This document shows, piece after piece, positions 15,428-21,820 of a DNA stretch of 32,082 nt (positions are counted from its first letter, which is position 1; each line of letters begins with the position of its first letter). The DNA is taken from the IMG/VR virus record IMGVR_UViG_3300032229_000160, positions 1 to 32,082 of that record; one strand, written 5' to 3'. Below the pieces are notes generated by a model. It worked only from the letters and a program-made list of their open reading frames with translations. It was not told the DNA's origin and made no database searches. The DNA comes from a virus. The position numbers and the translations under genes are program-made.

Positions 15428-16165
15428 TCAAGGTGCTGGCGTCAGAGCGCCTTCAAAGATATAGCTACCAACGTGCGCTAGGTGCGCCCAGGGTGCTGCA
15501 AAGATTTGACCGCCGTTCTCCCGCCAGATTCGGCAGAAATGGTAATCCTCTGACAGTAGACGGTTTGTTCCTGGTTCGATACTGGTGGCGAAATACTCTT
15601 TGATCTCATCAGCCTTAATGTTGTTTGCTAAGTCGGTGACATCATTGGTATAGGTTGGCACTACATCAGCCAGCTTCTCAAACACTTCTCGCTTGATGAT
15701 CATAAAGCCTGTGCCGCCGTTCCAAATCTCTACAGGTTCGTTGACCGGCACAGTTACTTCGCCTGCGTAACCCACCAGGTTGACCACAAAACTGCCGGTG
15801 TGATACTTCAGATGGTCATCAGCAACACCTGCCTCCATAGCCCTTTTAACGCCTCCCCAATTGATTTCTTTCTTAGGGTAGATGCCACAAATAACATCTT
15901 TATCTGCCTCTAACATAGGAAAGACATCACCAGGATTAAAGCGTATGTCAGCGTCAATAAAGAACAGGTGGGTGCAGTCAGTCTTTAGGAACTGGTGAAC
16001 AAGTGCGTTTCTGGCGCGAGTAATCAGGCTTTCATTAAAGATAAACGACATCGTTGACACCATGTTTTTGGCGTTCATCATGTTGTTTAGCTGTAGTAAT
16101 GATTGAGTATAGAACCCGAAACACTGCCCACCGTACATAGGTGTTGCAATAAAAGGCTTTGTCAT
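15428..16165 (-). CDS. GT-A-type glycosyltransferase
   Basis: The start is taken at the ATG at 16165, which overlaps the upstream TGA and follows AGGA. This gives 245 residues. The N-terminal part has a Rossmann-type strand (KPFIATPMYGG) and the metal-binding DxD at D71-A-D73 (THLFFIDADI). Later come WNGGTGFMIIKREVF and an acceptor-side SEDYHFCR. These are features of GT2-like GT-A transferases. Sugar and acceptor are unknown, but phage versions can modify DNA bases, host surface glycans or virion proteins. It lies in the early module, which makes virion glycosylation less likely. Confidence 0.75.
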   Translation of the reverse strand: MTKPFIATPMYGGQCFGFYTQSLLQLNNMMNAKNMVSTMSFIFNESLITRARNALVHQFLKTDCTHLFFIDADIRFNPGDVFPMLEADKDVICGIYPKKEINWGGVKRAMEAGVADDHLKYHTGSFVVNLVGYAGEVTVPVNEPVEIWNGGTGFMIIKREVFEKLADVVPTYTNDVTDLANNIKADEIKEYFATSIEPGTNRLLSEDYHFCRIWRENGGQIFAAPWAHLAHVGSYIFEGALTPAP

Positions 16166-16368
16166 ATTGTCATCCTGTAAAACCATTTGTCATGACGCCG
16201 CTGACAGTCGATCTGATAACCGTTCTGCCGCAACTCGGAAATAATGCTATTGACTGCACAAACACCTGCTTGCTGAATGATGTCTAACGTGGTGAACTCT
16301 CCTCCTCTCGACAGCAGATTAAACACGCGCTGTAGGCGATCAGACTTAGTTAGATTGGCTGCGTTCAT
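16162..16368 (-). CDS. Small winged-HTH protein (HTH_39-like)
   Basis: This 68-residue protein has a predicted winged helix: FTTLDIIQQAGVCAVNSIIS followed by ELRQNGYQIDCQRR and a terminal KWFYRMTI strand. The arrangement matches short phage HTH proteins grouped in Pfam HTH_39. The ATG overlaps the stop of the nuclease-like gene by four bases. It probably binds DNA, as a regulator or as an accessory factor of the recombination genes upstream. Confidence 0.65.
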   Translation of the reverse strand: MNAANLTKSDRLQRVFNLLSRGGEFTTLDIIQQAGVCAVNSIISELRQNGYQIDCQRRHDKWFYRMTI

Positions 16369-16682
16369 GAAATATCCTCCACTCTTAAAACGTATCTGCC
16401 TTTAACATTCTTGCGCCAGCCGTGTACTTCTATTCGTATACCGGCCTTACGGACTAACGCAACCGTGGGTGATTCTTGAATCTTCTTGATGCGCTCTGCG
16501 ACACCTGTGCTAGTCACTTGAACGGCTAACACTTCGTTCTCACGAATAGCCAGGATGTCGCACCAGCCCCACAAGTCTTGCCTCTGCTTGGTAAAGCTAT
16601 TCCACTTCTCCACTATCGCGCAGAAATAGCCCTGCTCCCGCAGATACTCAAGACTTCGTTGTGTAGGACTAGACTTAGCCAT
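16365..16682 (-). CDS. PD-(D/E)XK-like nuclease with Q-x-T active-site variant
   Basis: The 105-residue protein shows the layout of a small PD-(D/E)XK fold: an N-terminal helix with E12 (QRSLEYLREQGY), D36 and D42 (QDLWGWCDILAI), then V54-Q55-V56-T57-S. The usual E-x-K is replaced by Q-V-T. The same substitution occurs in a group of hypothetical phage and bacterial proteins related to VRR-NUC or Holliday-junction resolvase-like nucleases. Activity is therefore uncertain. It follows the SSB-like, RecT and YqaJ genes, so a role in resolving recombination intermediates is plausible. Start and stop overlap both neighbours. Confidence 0.55.
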   Translation of the reverse strand: MAKSSPTQRSLEYLREQGYFCAIVEKWNSFTKQRQDLWGWCDILAIRENEVLAVQVTSTGVAERIKKIQESPTVALVRKAGIRIEVHGWRKNVKGRYVLRVEDIS

Positions 16683-16984
16683 CAGAACGGAACTTCATCG
16701 TCCTTAAATGGGTCATACTCTCGCGGCTTTTTCAATGTCGGCGCAGGTGCTTCCATTGGTGGCTTGCGGTAATTAGGGTCAGGTGTCCAGTTATCCTGTG
16801 CCAGAGAAATCAACTCACCGACTCTGGTGGCTTTCTTCCAAGCAGCGATCTTAATTTGCTCACCTGCTTTGAAATCTCTGTCCACGGTGATCACGCCCTT
16901 GTAATCAGGCTGTGCCGATCCTGGTGCTTTCTTATCGTTCTGGAATAGAACGCCCTTACCTGCTTCTGACTGATGCTGTTTCAT
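16682..16984 (-). CDS. SSB-like protein with canonical acidic C-terminal tip
   Basis: The 100-residue protein ends D95-D-E-V-P-F100, the same type of tip (D-D-x-x-P-F) that bacterial SSB uses to recruit partners. The body (GVLFQNDKKAPGSAQPDYKG, then VITVDRDFKAGEQIKIAAWK) looks like a short OB-fold, and residues 65-90 form a Pro-rich linker. It is shorter than normal SSB (about 170). The ATG overlaps the RecT stop and GGAGG lies just upstream in RecT. Position next to RecT and the exonuclease supports binding of single-stranded DNA during recombination or replication. Confidence 0.65.
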   Translation of the reverse strand: MKQHQSEAGKGVLFQNDKKAPGSAQPDYKGVITVDRDFKAGEQIKIAAWKKATRVGELISLAQDNWTPDPNYRKPPMEAPAPTLKKPREYDPFKDDEVPF

Positions 16985-17793
16985 GCTGCCTCCACTTGAC
17001 TAACTGACGCTAATATTTTGACCTTTGACACTTCGTTCAACTTATCAATGGTTGATTTATTTGCTAACTTAAATTCTTTAAGTCGAGCAAGAAGCGCTTT
17101 CTCATCGTATTTCTTACTTCTTTTTACTTTCAATATGACTTGGTGGAAGGAAGTCTCCCAATCTTCTAAAGTCTCCAGAAAGTCGTATGGTTCCTCTTGA
17201 CCTGGAACGTAGAGTGGCAAAAAATCCTCACCTACCTTCTTGGCATTTGCTATGTCTTCGACGATCTCTGCTGCTCCCATATCCTTAACCTCTGGCGCAC
17301 TAGCCTTCGCTGGTTTATCGTCAAAGTCTTGGACTTCCTCCACTGAGTAGGTTCCGACCACGCAGCCTGGGTAGACAGCCCGTATGCCCTCGCTAATGCA
17401 GCGGCTTCTAAGCATCGCCCGTGGGTACTTAACCCATCCACTACCAGGCTTGACCAGACCGATATGCTTTGCTTGATCAAGCGTCCAAGTAACAGTGATA
17501 CTGCCACCAGCAGGATGACTGAAAACGCCAGCGACTCTCTCATCTGTGTAATCCTTCCATTCGACTTTGCCGCCTGAGTTTTGGAAACGTGCCAGCATTG
17601 CGTCAGCTTTGAGCGCTGGTCTGCCTTGAATGATGTGATAGTCACGCGCAGCTATTGCAGGGTGCTGCCCCTCTGCTTGGGCTATCAGCATTAGTGCCAT
17701 AGCTTCATCTGCGGTCTTGACACCAAATAGACCGGACTTAGCCACAGCTAATGCCATACGTTCTATGTCTTGAACGGGTACTAAGTTACTCAT
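16981..17793 (-). CDS. recT: RecT-family single-strand annealing protein
   Basis: The 270-residue protein has the RecT core: a helical N-terminus, MALMLIAQAEGQHPAIAARD, YHIIQGRPALKADAMLARF and W-x-x-YPR-x-ML-x-x-R-C-I-x-E (WVKYPRAMLRSRCISEGIR). The C-terminal 90 residues are a less conserved helical extension. RecT binds single-stranded ends made by a partner exonuclease and anneals them. The gene directly follows a YqaJ exonuclease gene, the usual pairing, and is preceded by AGGAGA. It would support recombination-dependent replication or repair of the phage genome. Confidence 0.85.
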   Translation of the reverse strand: MSNLVPVQDIERMALAVAKSGLFGVKTADEAMALMLIAQAEGQHPAIAARDYHIIQGRPALKADAMLARFQNSGGKVEWKDYTDERVAGVFSHPAGGSITVTWTLDQAKHIGLVKPGSGWVKYPRAMLRSRCISEGIRAVYPGCVVGTYSVEEVQDFDDKPAKASAPEVKDMGAAEIVEDIANAKKVGEDFLPLYVPGQEEPYDFLETLEDWETSFHQVILKVKRSKKYDEKALLARLKEFKLANKSTIDKLNEVSKVKILASVSQVEAA

Positions 17794-17803
17794 TTCTCAT
17801 CTC

Positions 17804-18709
17804 CTATTTCAAAAGGAATCGGCGTGAGCCTGGGGTTTCAACAACAAACTTGTTGTAGATGTCTGGCATGGCTTGCTGGAACAACTTGCTGTCAAACTTG
17901 CTGCTTGCTTTAGCGGTGCGCCACGTTGCTAGGGTTCTGCCGCCTAAGTCTGTCAGGGTTGACTTGTCTGTCATGTAGCCCCTGATAGCGACTTCCAAAG
18001 CCTCGCTCTGATCTTCTAGTTCCTTGATCTTGGACTTGTAGGCTTTGAGTGCTTCACAGGCTTTCTCAACAGCGCCAGAGGCCACAATGGTTTCCTCGGT
18101 TGACTCAGGGTAGATAAGTTTTACGCTGTCGAGAGAATCAGGTTCTGGCAGGGTATTTGTCGCTACCATCCCCCAAAGTTTTGCCATTTGTCGGATCAGG
18201 TCTTCTTTCTGTGCGTCAGTGATGGTGAAGTGATAGGTACGGAATGCCTGCCCCCCAAACAGGACTGCAAGGTATATCTCGCTGACGTTATGTACGGCAG
18301 CTTCGTGGATGAGTTGCGCCATATCAGCAGCAGGAACCACACCTGTTTCTTCGTCGAACTTAGACATAACGCTAGCGTTGTAATTTTTGCATTCAACGAG
18401 CGTTCGTCCATCTGCACTGATGTAATCAAAGTGAGAGCGTAGCCACGGTTCATCTTGATGTGACAGTGCATAGTCTGCGTCCTTCAATTCAATGCGGTGC
18501 TTATCCTGGAATAGTCTGGCAATGGTAGGTTCCATTACTTTGCCCATCTGGACAGCTTCTATGCCAGAGAGATCAGGTGCTTCTTTCTTGCCTAGTTTTT
18601 CTAGGATGACGTCAGCAGCTTTGCCATTAGCGGCTTTGCGGCTGTCACCCGACCACCAGGCAGAACGCCGGACTTCTGGCGCGAAATCAGATTGATTAGG
18701 ACTTGTCAT
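17804..18709 (-). CDS. YqaJ-family recombination exonuclease
   Basis: This 301-residue protein has the YqaJ/lambda-Exo nuclease core. E60 lies in GKVMEP, D95 in HFDYISADGR, and E106-C-K108 gives the E-x-K. The Gln/Ile motif region is AQLIHEAAVHNVSEIYLAVL. These match the PD-(D/E)XK catalytic set. A C-terminal helical coiled coil (about 215-245) precedes the end. It would degrade one strand of double-stranded ends to produce substrate for RecT, which is encoded 10 bases downstream. GGGGA precedes the ATG, which lies 14 bases inside the preceding gene. Confidence 0.88.
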   Translation of the reverse strand: MTSPNQSDFAPEVRRSAWWSGDSRKAANGKAADVILEKLGKKEAPDLSGIEAVQMGKVMEPTIARLFQDKHRIELKDADYALSHQDEPWLRSHFDYISADGRTLVECKNYNASVMSKFDEETGVVPAADMAQLIHEAAVHNVSEIYLAVLFGGQAFRTYHFTITDAQKEDLIRQMAKLWGMVATNTLPEPDSLDSVKLIYPESTEETIVASGAVEKACEALKAYKSKIKELEDQSEALEVAIRGYMTDKSTLTDLGGRTLATWRTAKASSKFDSKLFQQAMPDIYNKFVVETPGSRRFLLK

Positions 18710-18851
18710 TCGTTTCCCCTTTAGTAACTTCTAAGTATTGACGGATAGCTATTTGGACTGCTTGCTCAAAGGTGATGTTCAACAGCATTGCGCGACAGGC
18801 AATGTCACAAGTGAGCGACCAGGGTAGTTGATTCACTTCATTTGTTATCAT
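18696..18851 (-). CDS. Small phage protein, unknown function
   Basis: The frame gives 51 residues from the ATG at 18851; an in-frame ATG at 18878 would add nine. The sequence has WSLTCDIACRAMLLNITFEQ and AVQIAIRQYLEVTKG, probably two helices, with two Cys. It overlaps both neighbours. It may be a small partner of the exonuclease, but this rests on location only. Confidence 0.5.
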   Translation of the reverse strand: MITNEVNQLPWSLTCDIACRAMLLNITFEQAVQIAIRQYLEVTKGETNDKS

Positions 18852-19119
18852 TTTTGTAGACCCATCCTTCCTTGTCATAGACTTTGATAGTTCCGTCTTT
18901 TAGTCTGAGATGGATACGGTCATTGGCGGCTGTCCAGCAGCCATAGAAAGCGTCTTGCTTGGATGTTTCTATGTAGCCAATCAAGAAGTTTTTAGGACAC
19001 CAATCAGCAGTCTGCGTGGTCAGGATGATCTTGCCGCCTGCTTGGGTTTTGGCTTCCCACCATTCTTCTGAAAAAGCAGGGTTTGCTAGCAAAACTGAGA
19101 AAAAGATTAGTTTCTTCAC
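18838..19119 (-). CDS. Secreted small protein with signal peptide and Cys pair
   Basis: This 93-residue protein starts with a clear signal peptide (MKKLIFFSVLLANPAFS, cut probable before EEWW). The mature part is about 76 residues, with C41 and C61 as a likely disulfide. It ends DGTIKVYDKEGWVYKNDNK and appears beta-rich. It would reach the periplasm. An early-module periplasmic protein may act in superinfection exclusion, protection of the envelope or host-enzyme inhibition, but none of these is shown. Its stop overlaps the next small gene. Confidence 0.65.
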   Translation of the reverse strand: MKKLIFFSVLLANPAFSEEWWEAKTQAGGKIILTTQTADWCPKNFLIGYIETSKQDAFYGCWTAANDRIHLRLKDGTIKVYDKEGWVYKNDNK

Positions 19120-19328
19120 GGCGCACCCCTTTCGCGTATTAGTAAGGCAGCGGCTAGAGTGCCGTAGCCATCTATGCCAGCTTGCTCACAGACTTTCGCG
19201 CATTCCTCTCGTTCAAAGGCTGCGACTAAGGCGGCGAATCGTTCGAGTTCAGGCATGAAGTCACGGAATATCCCCCAATCATTGCCGCCAGCTTCCCGCG
19301 CCATACGAATAATGTCTTCTGTAGTCAT
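19116..19328 (-). CDS. Small phage protein with helical ERFAALVAA motif
   Basis: This 70-residue protein begins MTTEDIIRMAREAGG and has PELERFAALVAAFEREECAK and VCEQAGIDGYGTLAAALLIR. The MTTEDIIRMAREAG...LERFAALVAA-x-ERE-x-C-A-K-V phrase occurs in many phages of Gram-negative bacteria, and its function is not known. Its TGA overlaps the ATG of the secreted-protein gene. Confidence 0.7.
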   Translation of the reverse strand: MTTEDIIRMAREAGGNDWGIFRDFMPELERFAALVAAFEREECAKVCEQAGIDGYGTLAAALLIRERGAP

Positions 19329-19337
19329 GTGACCCCC

Positions 19338-19613
19338 TCAGAATGGTGCGTCACGCATAGCTTCTTCGAACTCTTGCCGCTTCTTTTCGCGTTCTATTTG
19401 CCTGTCTTCATTCAGGACAAAGAAACGCGCAGACTCACCGCAGTCACCAAAACGGTAGGACTGACGTTGGGCAAAGCAATAAGGGTAGTCTTCCTTGCCA
19501 GTTACCATGCTGATCTCGGTAACTTCTGGATTGATGCAGCGATCTCGCTGACCGTGCTGGTTGCCGTAGAACGCGCAGTCTACGCACAACTTAATGTCTT
19601 TCAGGTACGTCAT
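19338..19613 (-). CDS. Cys-rich, probably zinc-binding small protein
   Basis: The 91-residue protein has Cys at 10, 13, 26, 46 and 58 (LCVDCAFYG, RCINPE, PYCFAQRQSYRFGDCG). The first two plus later ones could form a zinc site or an iron-sulfur site. The C-terminal 25 residues are a charged helix. AGGGGA lies upstream of its ATG. It is the first gene after the 388-bp non-coding block, so it may be the head of a second leftward transcription unit. Many phages have similar proteins without assigned function. Confidence 0.65.
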   Translation of the reverse strand: MTYLKDIKLCVDCAFYGNQHGQRDRCINPEVTEISMVTGKEDYPYCFAQRQSYRFGDCGESARFFVLNEDRQIEREKKRQEFEEAMRDAPF

Positions 19614-19641
19614 AACTAATCCCCTTTAAGTTTCTAATCAC

Positions 19642-19659
19642 CTGTAAATAAGTTTACAG
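19642..19659. promoter_or_regulatory. Perfect 7-bp dyad CTGTAAA-N4-TTTACAG
   Basis: The dyad lies 30-45 bp upstream of the leftward Cys-rich protein gene, in its leader. The TGTAA/TTACA half-sites also appear in the divergent control region at 22165. It may be an operator or an RNA hairpin in the 5' leader. Confidence 0.45.
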
Positions 19660-19810
19660 TCGTGCTGAAATTGCACAACCGGACACTACAGTAACACAAA
19701 CAACTTTAACAATGAGTAATTTCTATCGTTTCACAACAGTCAATAGTCTATGTTCTGGCATACTTCATGCTATATATGTTATGTATTCATACAATATAAT
19801 TGAAAGACAG

Positions 19811-19850
19811 ATATAGTTAGGAAGTAATATAGTAAAACCCGAAATATAGT
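19811..19850. repeat. Three ATATAGT direct repeats spaced 16-17 bp
   Basis: ATATAGT occurs at 19811, 19827 and 19844. A related ATAGTA lies at 19875. Regular spacing near 1.5 helical turns is iteron-like. Confidence 0.45.
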
Positions 19851-19870
19851 AGGAATACTGTCGTATTCCT
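19851..19870. promoter_or_regulatory. Perfect 8-bp dyad AGGAATAC-TGTC-GTATTCCT
   Basis: The dyad directly abuts the third ATATAGT repeat. No T-run follows on either strand, so an operator or cruciform is more likely than a terminator. Confidence 0.5.
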
Positions 19871-19904
19871 GACGATAGTAGATAAGACGCCTTATATTAT
19901 TTCA

Positions 19905-19937
19905 ACCATGTAATGCTTTGAAACTTAACTACATGGT
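19905..19937. repeat. 8-bp inverted repeat ACCATGTA / TACATGGT with 17-nt loop
   Basis: The two arms are exact. The long loop makes a protein-bound dyad more likely than a stable RNA hairpin. Confidence 0.4.
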
Positions 19938-19952
19938 ATAGGTGTTAGTACT

Positions 19953-19972
19953 ACAGACGTTAAAACGTCTGT
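19953..19972. promoter_or_regulatory. Perfect 9-bp dyad ACAGACGTT-AA-AACGTCTGT
   Basis: The 20-bp dyad lies 30 bp beyond the end of the leftward gene at 20002. It lacks a T-run, which speaks against an intrinsic terminator. The symmetry and a 2-bp centre fit an operator for a dimeric HTH protein. A further 10-bp palindrome GTTATATAAC follows at 19974-19983. Confidence 0.5.
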
Positions 19973-20001
19973 CGTTATATAACATATATACGGGGTGTTG
20001 C

Positions 20002-20193
20002 TTATTTGCCAAATTGGGGTTTCTTGGGTTTTGGGGTTTTGAATCCCATAGCTTTGAACCTGGCGCGGAGATCAGTTTCGACAGAACCTTGATAGCGGAA
20101 TCTTTGGTCAAGGATGCTTGTCGGCTTGTCCGTATCTGCGGGTGCGCGCGCGGGAGAATTTTTGACTAAGGCGAGTTTCTTAGCTGGTGACAT
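20002..20193 (-). CDS. Small basic hypothetical protein
   Basis: The 63-residue protein starts at an ATG with a strong AGGAG site five bases upstream. It reads MSPAKKLALVKNSPARAPAD, then ILDQRFRYQGSVETDLRARF and a Lys/Pro-rich end. No family is recognised. An overlapping frame on the other strand lacks a ribosome site. It is the last gene before the AT-rich non-coding block. Confidence 0.6.
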   Translation of the reverse strand: MSPAKKLALVKNSPARAPADTDKPTSILDQRFRYQGSVETDLRARFKAMGFKTPKPKKPQFGK

Positions 20194-20279
20194 GGTTGCT
20201 CCTGGTTGCCAATGCCTCTAGGACGCGATTTAAGGTACCTGGGAGGCGTTAAAAAGAAAGAAGGCTATCACGACAAGGG

Positions 20280-20870
20280 TCAACCCCATTGACGCGCCAT
20301 AGCCTCTGCAATTCCGAGATAGGTTGTTGACCGAATTTTCCAGCGGTCTTTGCTTGGTGGCAATTTATTTTGACCGCTATCGGTTTGGTTACTCCAGCGC
20401 GGTTTGCCATCGATCATGCGCGGGGAAATTTCTTGGGTTGGCTGCAATAGCGGTAGGTTTTTGAGCCAGAGGCAAGTTGCTTTGCTTGCATCATGTCCAA
20501 ATTGATAGGGTTGGACAGTTTGATCGGGTTTCCTGATCTGCGTTGAAATTGCCCCTACAGGGTTTTCTAAAGCGATTTTAGGAATAGGTGCATCAAGTAG
20601 TAGCCGGACGAATTCGAGGGCTTGTAGGGTCATCTCAGCCCGTTCTGGACGCTTTTTATTCCAATGCAGTCCTGATGAGCATAGGTAGGTGCATGGTGGA
20701 TGAGCGATCATCAAATCCCAACCATCATTCAGGACATCTCTGATGTCACCTTGATAATGCAAACCTGGTTGTTCAGTTGGCAACAAATCGCAGGACATGG
20801 CGTAATGTCCAGCACGGACAAAAGCATCTCTGACCGTGCCGGAGTATTCGCAAGCAACAAGGACTCTCAT
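20280..20870 (-). CDS. DNA cytosine-C5-methyltransferase-like protein (short form)
   Basis: The 196-residue protein starts with a SAM-binding strand (MRVLVACEYSGTVRDAFVRA) and has the P-P-C motif at 58-60 (AHPPCTYLCSSG), where C60 would be the catalytic Cys. E102-N-P-V-G corresponds to the E-N-V motif. The C-terminal part has FGHDASKATCLWLKNLPLL. It is far shorter than normal C5-methyltransferases (over 300) and has little room for a target-recognition domain. It could modify phage DNA against restriction or act on nucleotides. No restriction gene is nearby. Confidence 0.7.
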   Translation of the reverse strand: MRVLVACEYSGTVRDAFVRAGHYAMSCDLLPTEQPGLHYQGDIRDVLNDGWDLMIAHPPCTYLCSSGLHWNKKRPERAEMTLQALEFVRLLLDAPIPKIALENPVGAISTQIRKPDQTVQPYQFGHDASKATCLWLKNLPLLQPTQEISPRMIDGKPRWSNQTDSGQNKLPPSKDRWKIRSTTYLGIAEAMARQWG

Positions 20871-21082
20871 TCAATTCTCAGGACGTAATGCTCTTGCGTT
20901 ACTGCGGTCAAGTCTGCCGACTCGCCAATGTGAATATTGGCAAGGATTTCTATGTCTGATTCGGAATAACCATTGTCTTTTGTGAAAAAGTCCGCACCAT
21001 GAATCTCATGAACGTGAGCGTCAATGCCTGTTCTCCAGTAGCAGACAAACTTCTCATGTCCGAACAGTTCAGTTTCTCTCAT
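20867..21082 (-). CDS. Small phage protein, unknown function
   Basis: The 71-residue protein has YWRTGIDAHVHEIHGADFFT and ends HIGESADLTAVTQEHYVLRIE. GGAGA precedes the ATG, and its stop overlaps the methyltransferase ATG by four bases. The H-x-H-E-x-H cluster could bind metal. No named family is recognised. Confidence 0.6.
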   Translation of the reverse strand: MRETELFGHEKFVCYWRTGIDAHVHEIHGADFFTKDNGYSESDIEILANIHIGESADLTAVTQEHYVLRIE

Positions 21083-21094
21083 GTCTAATCTCCA

Positions 21095-21178
21095 TTAAAA
21101 GGATAGTAAAACGAAAAGAAAACCCCATAAGAAAAGGAAAGCTACAAAACCGCCGATCATTTCAAGTATTGTCTGCAT
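21095..21178 (-). CDS. 27-residue membrane micropeptide
   Basis: A tiny frame begins at an ATG sharing one base with the preceding TGA (TGATG). Its ribosome site is the GGAGGAGGAG that also encodes the Glu-rich tail of the upstream protein. The product is MQTILEMIGGFVAFLFLWGF with a short hydrophobic end, one transmembrane helix. The region is otherwise unexplained non-coding DNA, which supports it. Confidence 0.5.
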   Translation of the reverse strand: MQTILEMIGGFVAFLFLWGFLFVLLSF

Positions 21179-21411
21179 CACTCCTCCTCCTCTGCTGTGT
21201 AATGCTCTGCTATTTCGTTCCAATTGACATCGGCGAGAAATGCCATTGCATAGTCACGAGCAACACCTTCTGGTGTGCTGTCAATGATGATTCCCTCCAC
21301 CAAATCCCGTGCTAATTCAGCACTCCAGTAGCTGTCTGAACCATCAAACATTTCCAGATTGACGCGCCAAGTAGCGTAATTAGTCCAACCGTTATATGTT
21401 TGCTTTTCCAT
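21178..21411 (-). CDS. Small phage protein with NGW-NYATW motif
   Basis: The 77-residue protein starts MEKQTYNGWTNYATWRVNLE. The N-G-W-x-N-Y-x-T-W pattern is widespread in small phage and plasmid proteins with no known function. The C-terminal end is a poly-Glu tail. It is part of the early leftward cluster and is coupled to a tiny membrane frame downstream. Confidence 0.65.
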   Translation of the reverse strand: MEKQTYNGWTNYATWRVNLEMFDGSDSYWSAELARDLVEGIIIDSTPEGVARDYAMAFLADVNWNEIAEHYTAEEEE

Positions 21412-21422
21412 GTCTTATCCCC

Positions 21423-21623
21423 TTATTTGATGTTTGCTAACTTGTCGGACATTGAAGCTAGTCCAAAAGCGAATAACTGCTCATTCCAGTTGTCGCGGTT
21501 TGCTGCATGCCAGTTGCCAAAACTGCTATTGCTTTTGCGAATGTGGAAAACCTTGCCATTGGCATAACCAATGTATACGCCCTTGCGGAACGCTGATTTT
21601 TCAATGTTTGGATAGCTTTTCAT
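21423..21623 (-). CDS. Small early protein, unknown function
   Basis: The ATG at 21623 is chosen because GGGGGA lies just upstream. A longer in-frame start at 21683 would run into the neighbouring gene. The 66-residue product has FRKGVYIGYANGKVFHIRKS and NWHAANRDNWNEQLFAFGLA. It looks like a small beta-hairpin plus helix. No family is recognised. Confidence 0.6.
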   Translation of the reverse strand: MKSYPNIEKSAFRKGVYIGYANGKVFHIRKSNSSFGNWHAANRDNWNEQLFAFGLASMSDKLANIK

Positions 21624-21633
21624 TTGTTCCCCC

Positions 21634-21795
21634 TTAGTTATATTTTGCAAGGTTGTAGAAGCCGAATCCGAGCAGAGCAGCACCCGACAGCGATAAGACA
21701 GCGCAAGCAGCTACAGGCAAGCTACTGATGACAGCCAACACCGTGAGCAGGTTGAAAACTACTGATGAGAGGATGAGTGCTGTTGAGTCTTTCAT
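21634..21795 (-). CDS. Two-TM small membrane protein
   Basis: The start at 21795 follows GGAG at good spacing. The 53-residue product has two hydrophobic helices (ALILSSVVFNLLTVLAVISS and PVAACAVLSLSGAALLGFGF). It sits in the early cluster, so a lysis role is unlikely. It could change membrane state or exclude other phages. This is speculation. Confidence 0.55.
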   Translation of the reverse strand: MKDSTALILSSVVFNLLTVLAVISSLPVAACAVLSLSGAALLGFGFYNLAKYN

Positions 21796-21820
21796 GTCGA
21801 ATCTCCTGAAAGGAATGAAA

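Larger units (their letters stand above)
19614..20001. other. 388-bp AT-rich non-coding block, candidate origin or control site
   Basis: No convincing gene lies here, although almost all other DNA in the window is coding. It holds, from left to right, a CTGTAAA dyad, three ATATAGT repeats, a GGAATAC dyad, an ACCATGTA dyad, an ACAGACGTT dyad and a GTTATATAAC palindrome. Low GC plus repeats and dyads is typical for phage origins and for multi-operator control regions. Neither role can be proved from sequence alone. Confidence 0.5.

Noticed and set aside
19953-19972. Dyad as an intrinsic terminator for the leftward gene at 20002
   Set aside because: No T-run follows the stem on the minus strand, and the stem is AT/GC mixed with a two-base loop, which is too tight for an RNA hairpin.
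19942-20169. Rightward 75-residue frame over the small gene at 20002
   Set aside because: The leftward frame has an AGGAG site and a gene-like basic product. The rightward frame runs through dyad DNA and lacks a ribosome site.
21624-21683. Longer start for the protein at 21423
   Set aside because: The added 20 residues overlap the neighbouring two-TM gene, and the GGGGGA site is placed for the ATG at 21623.
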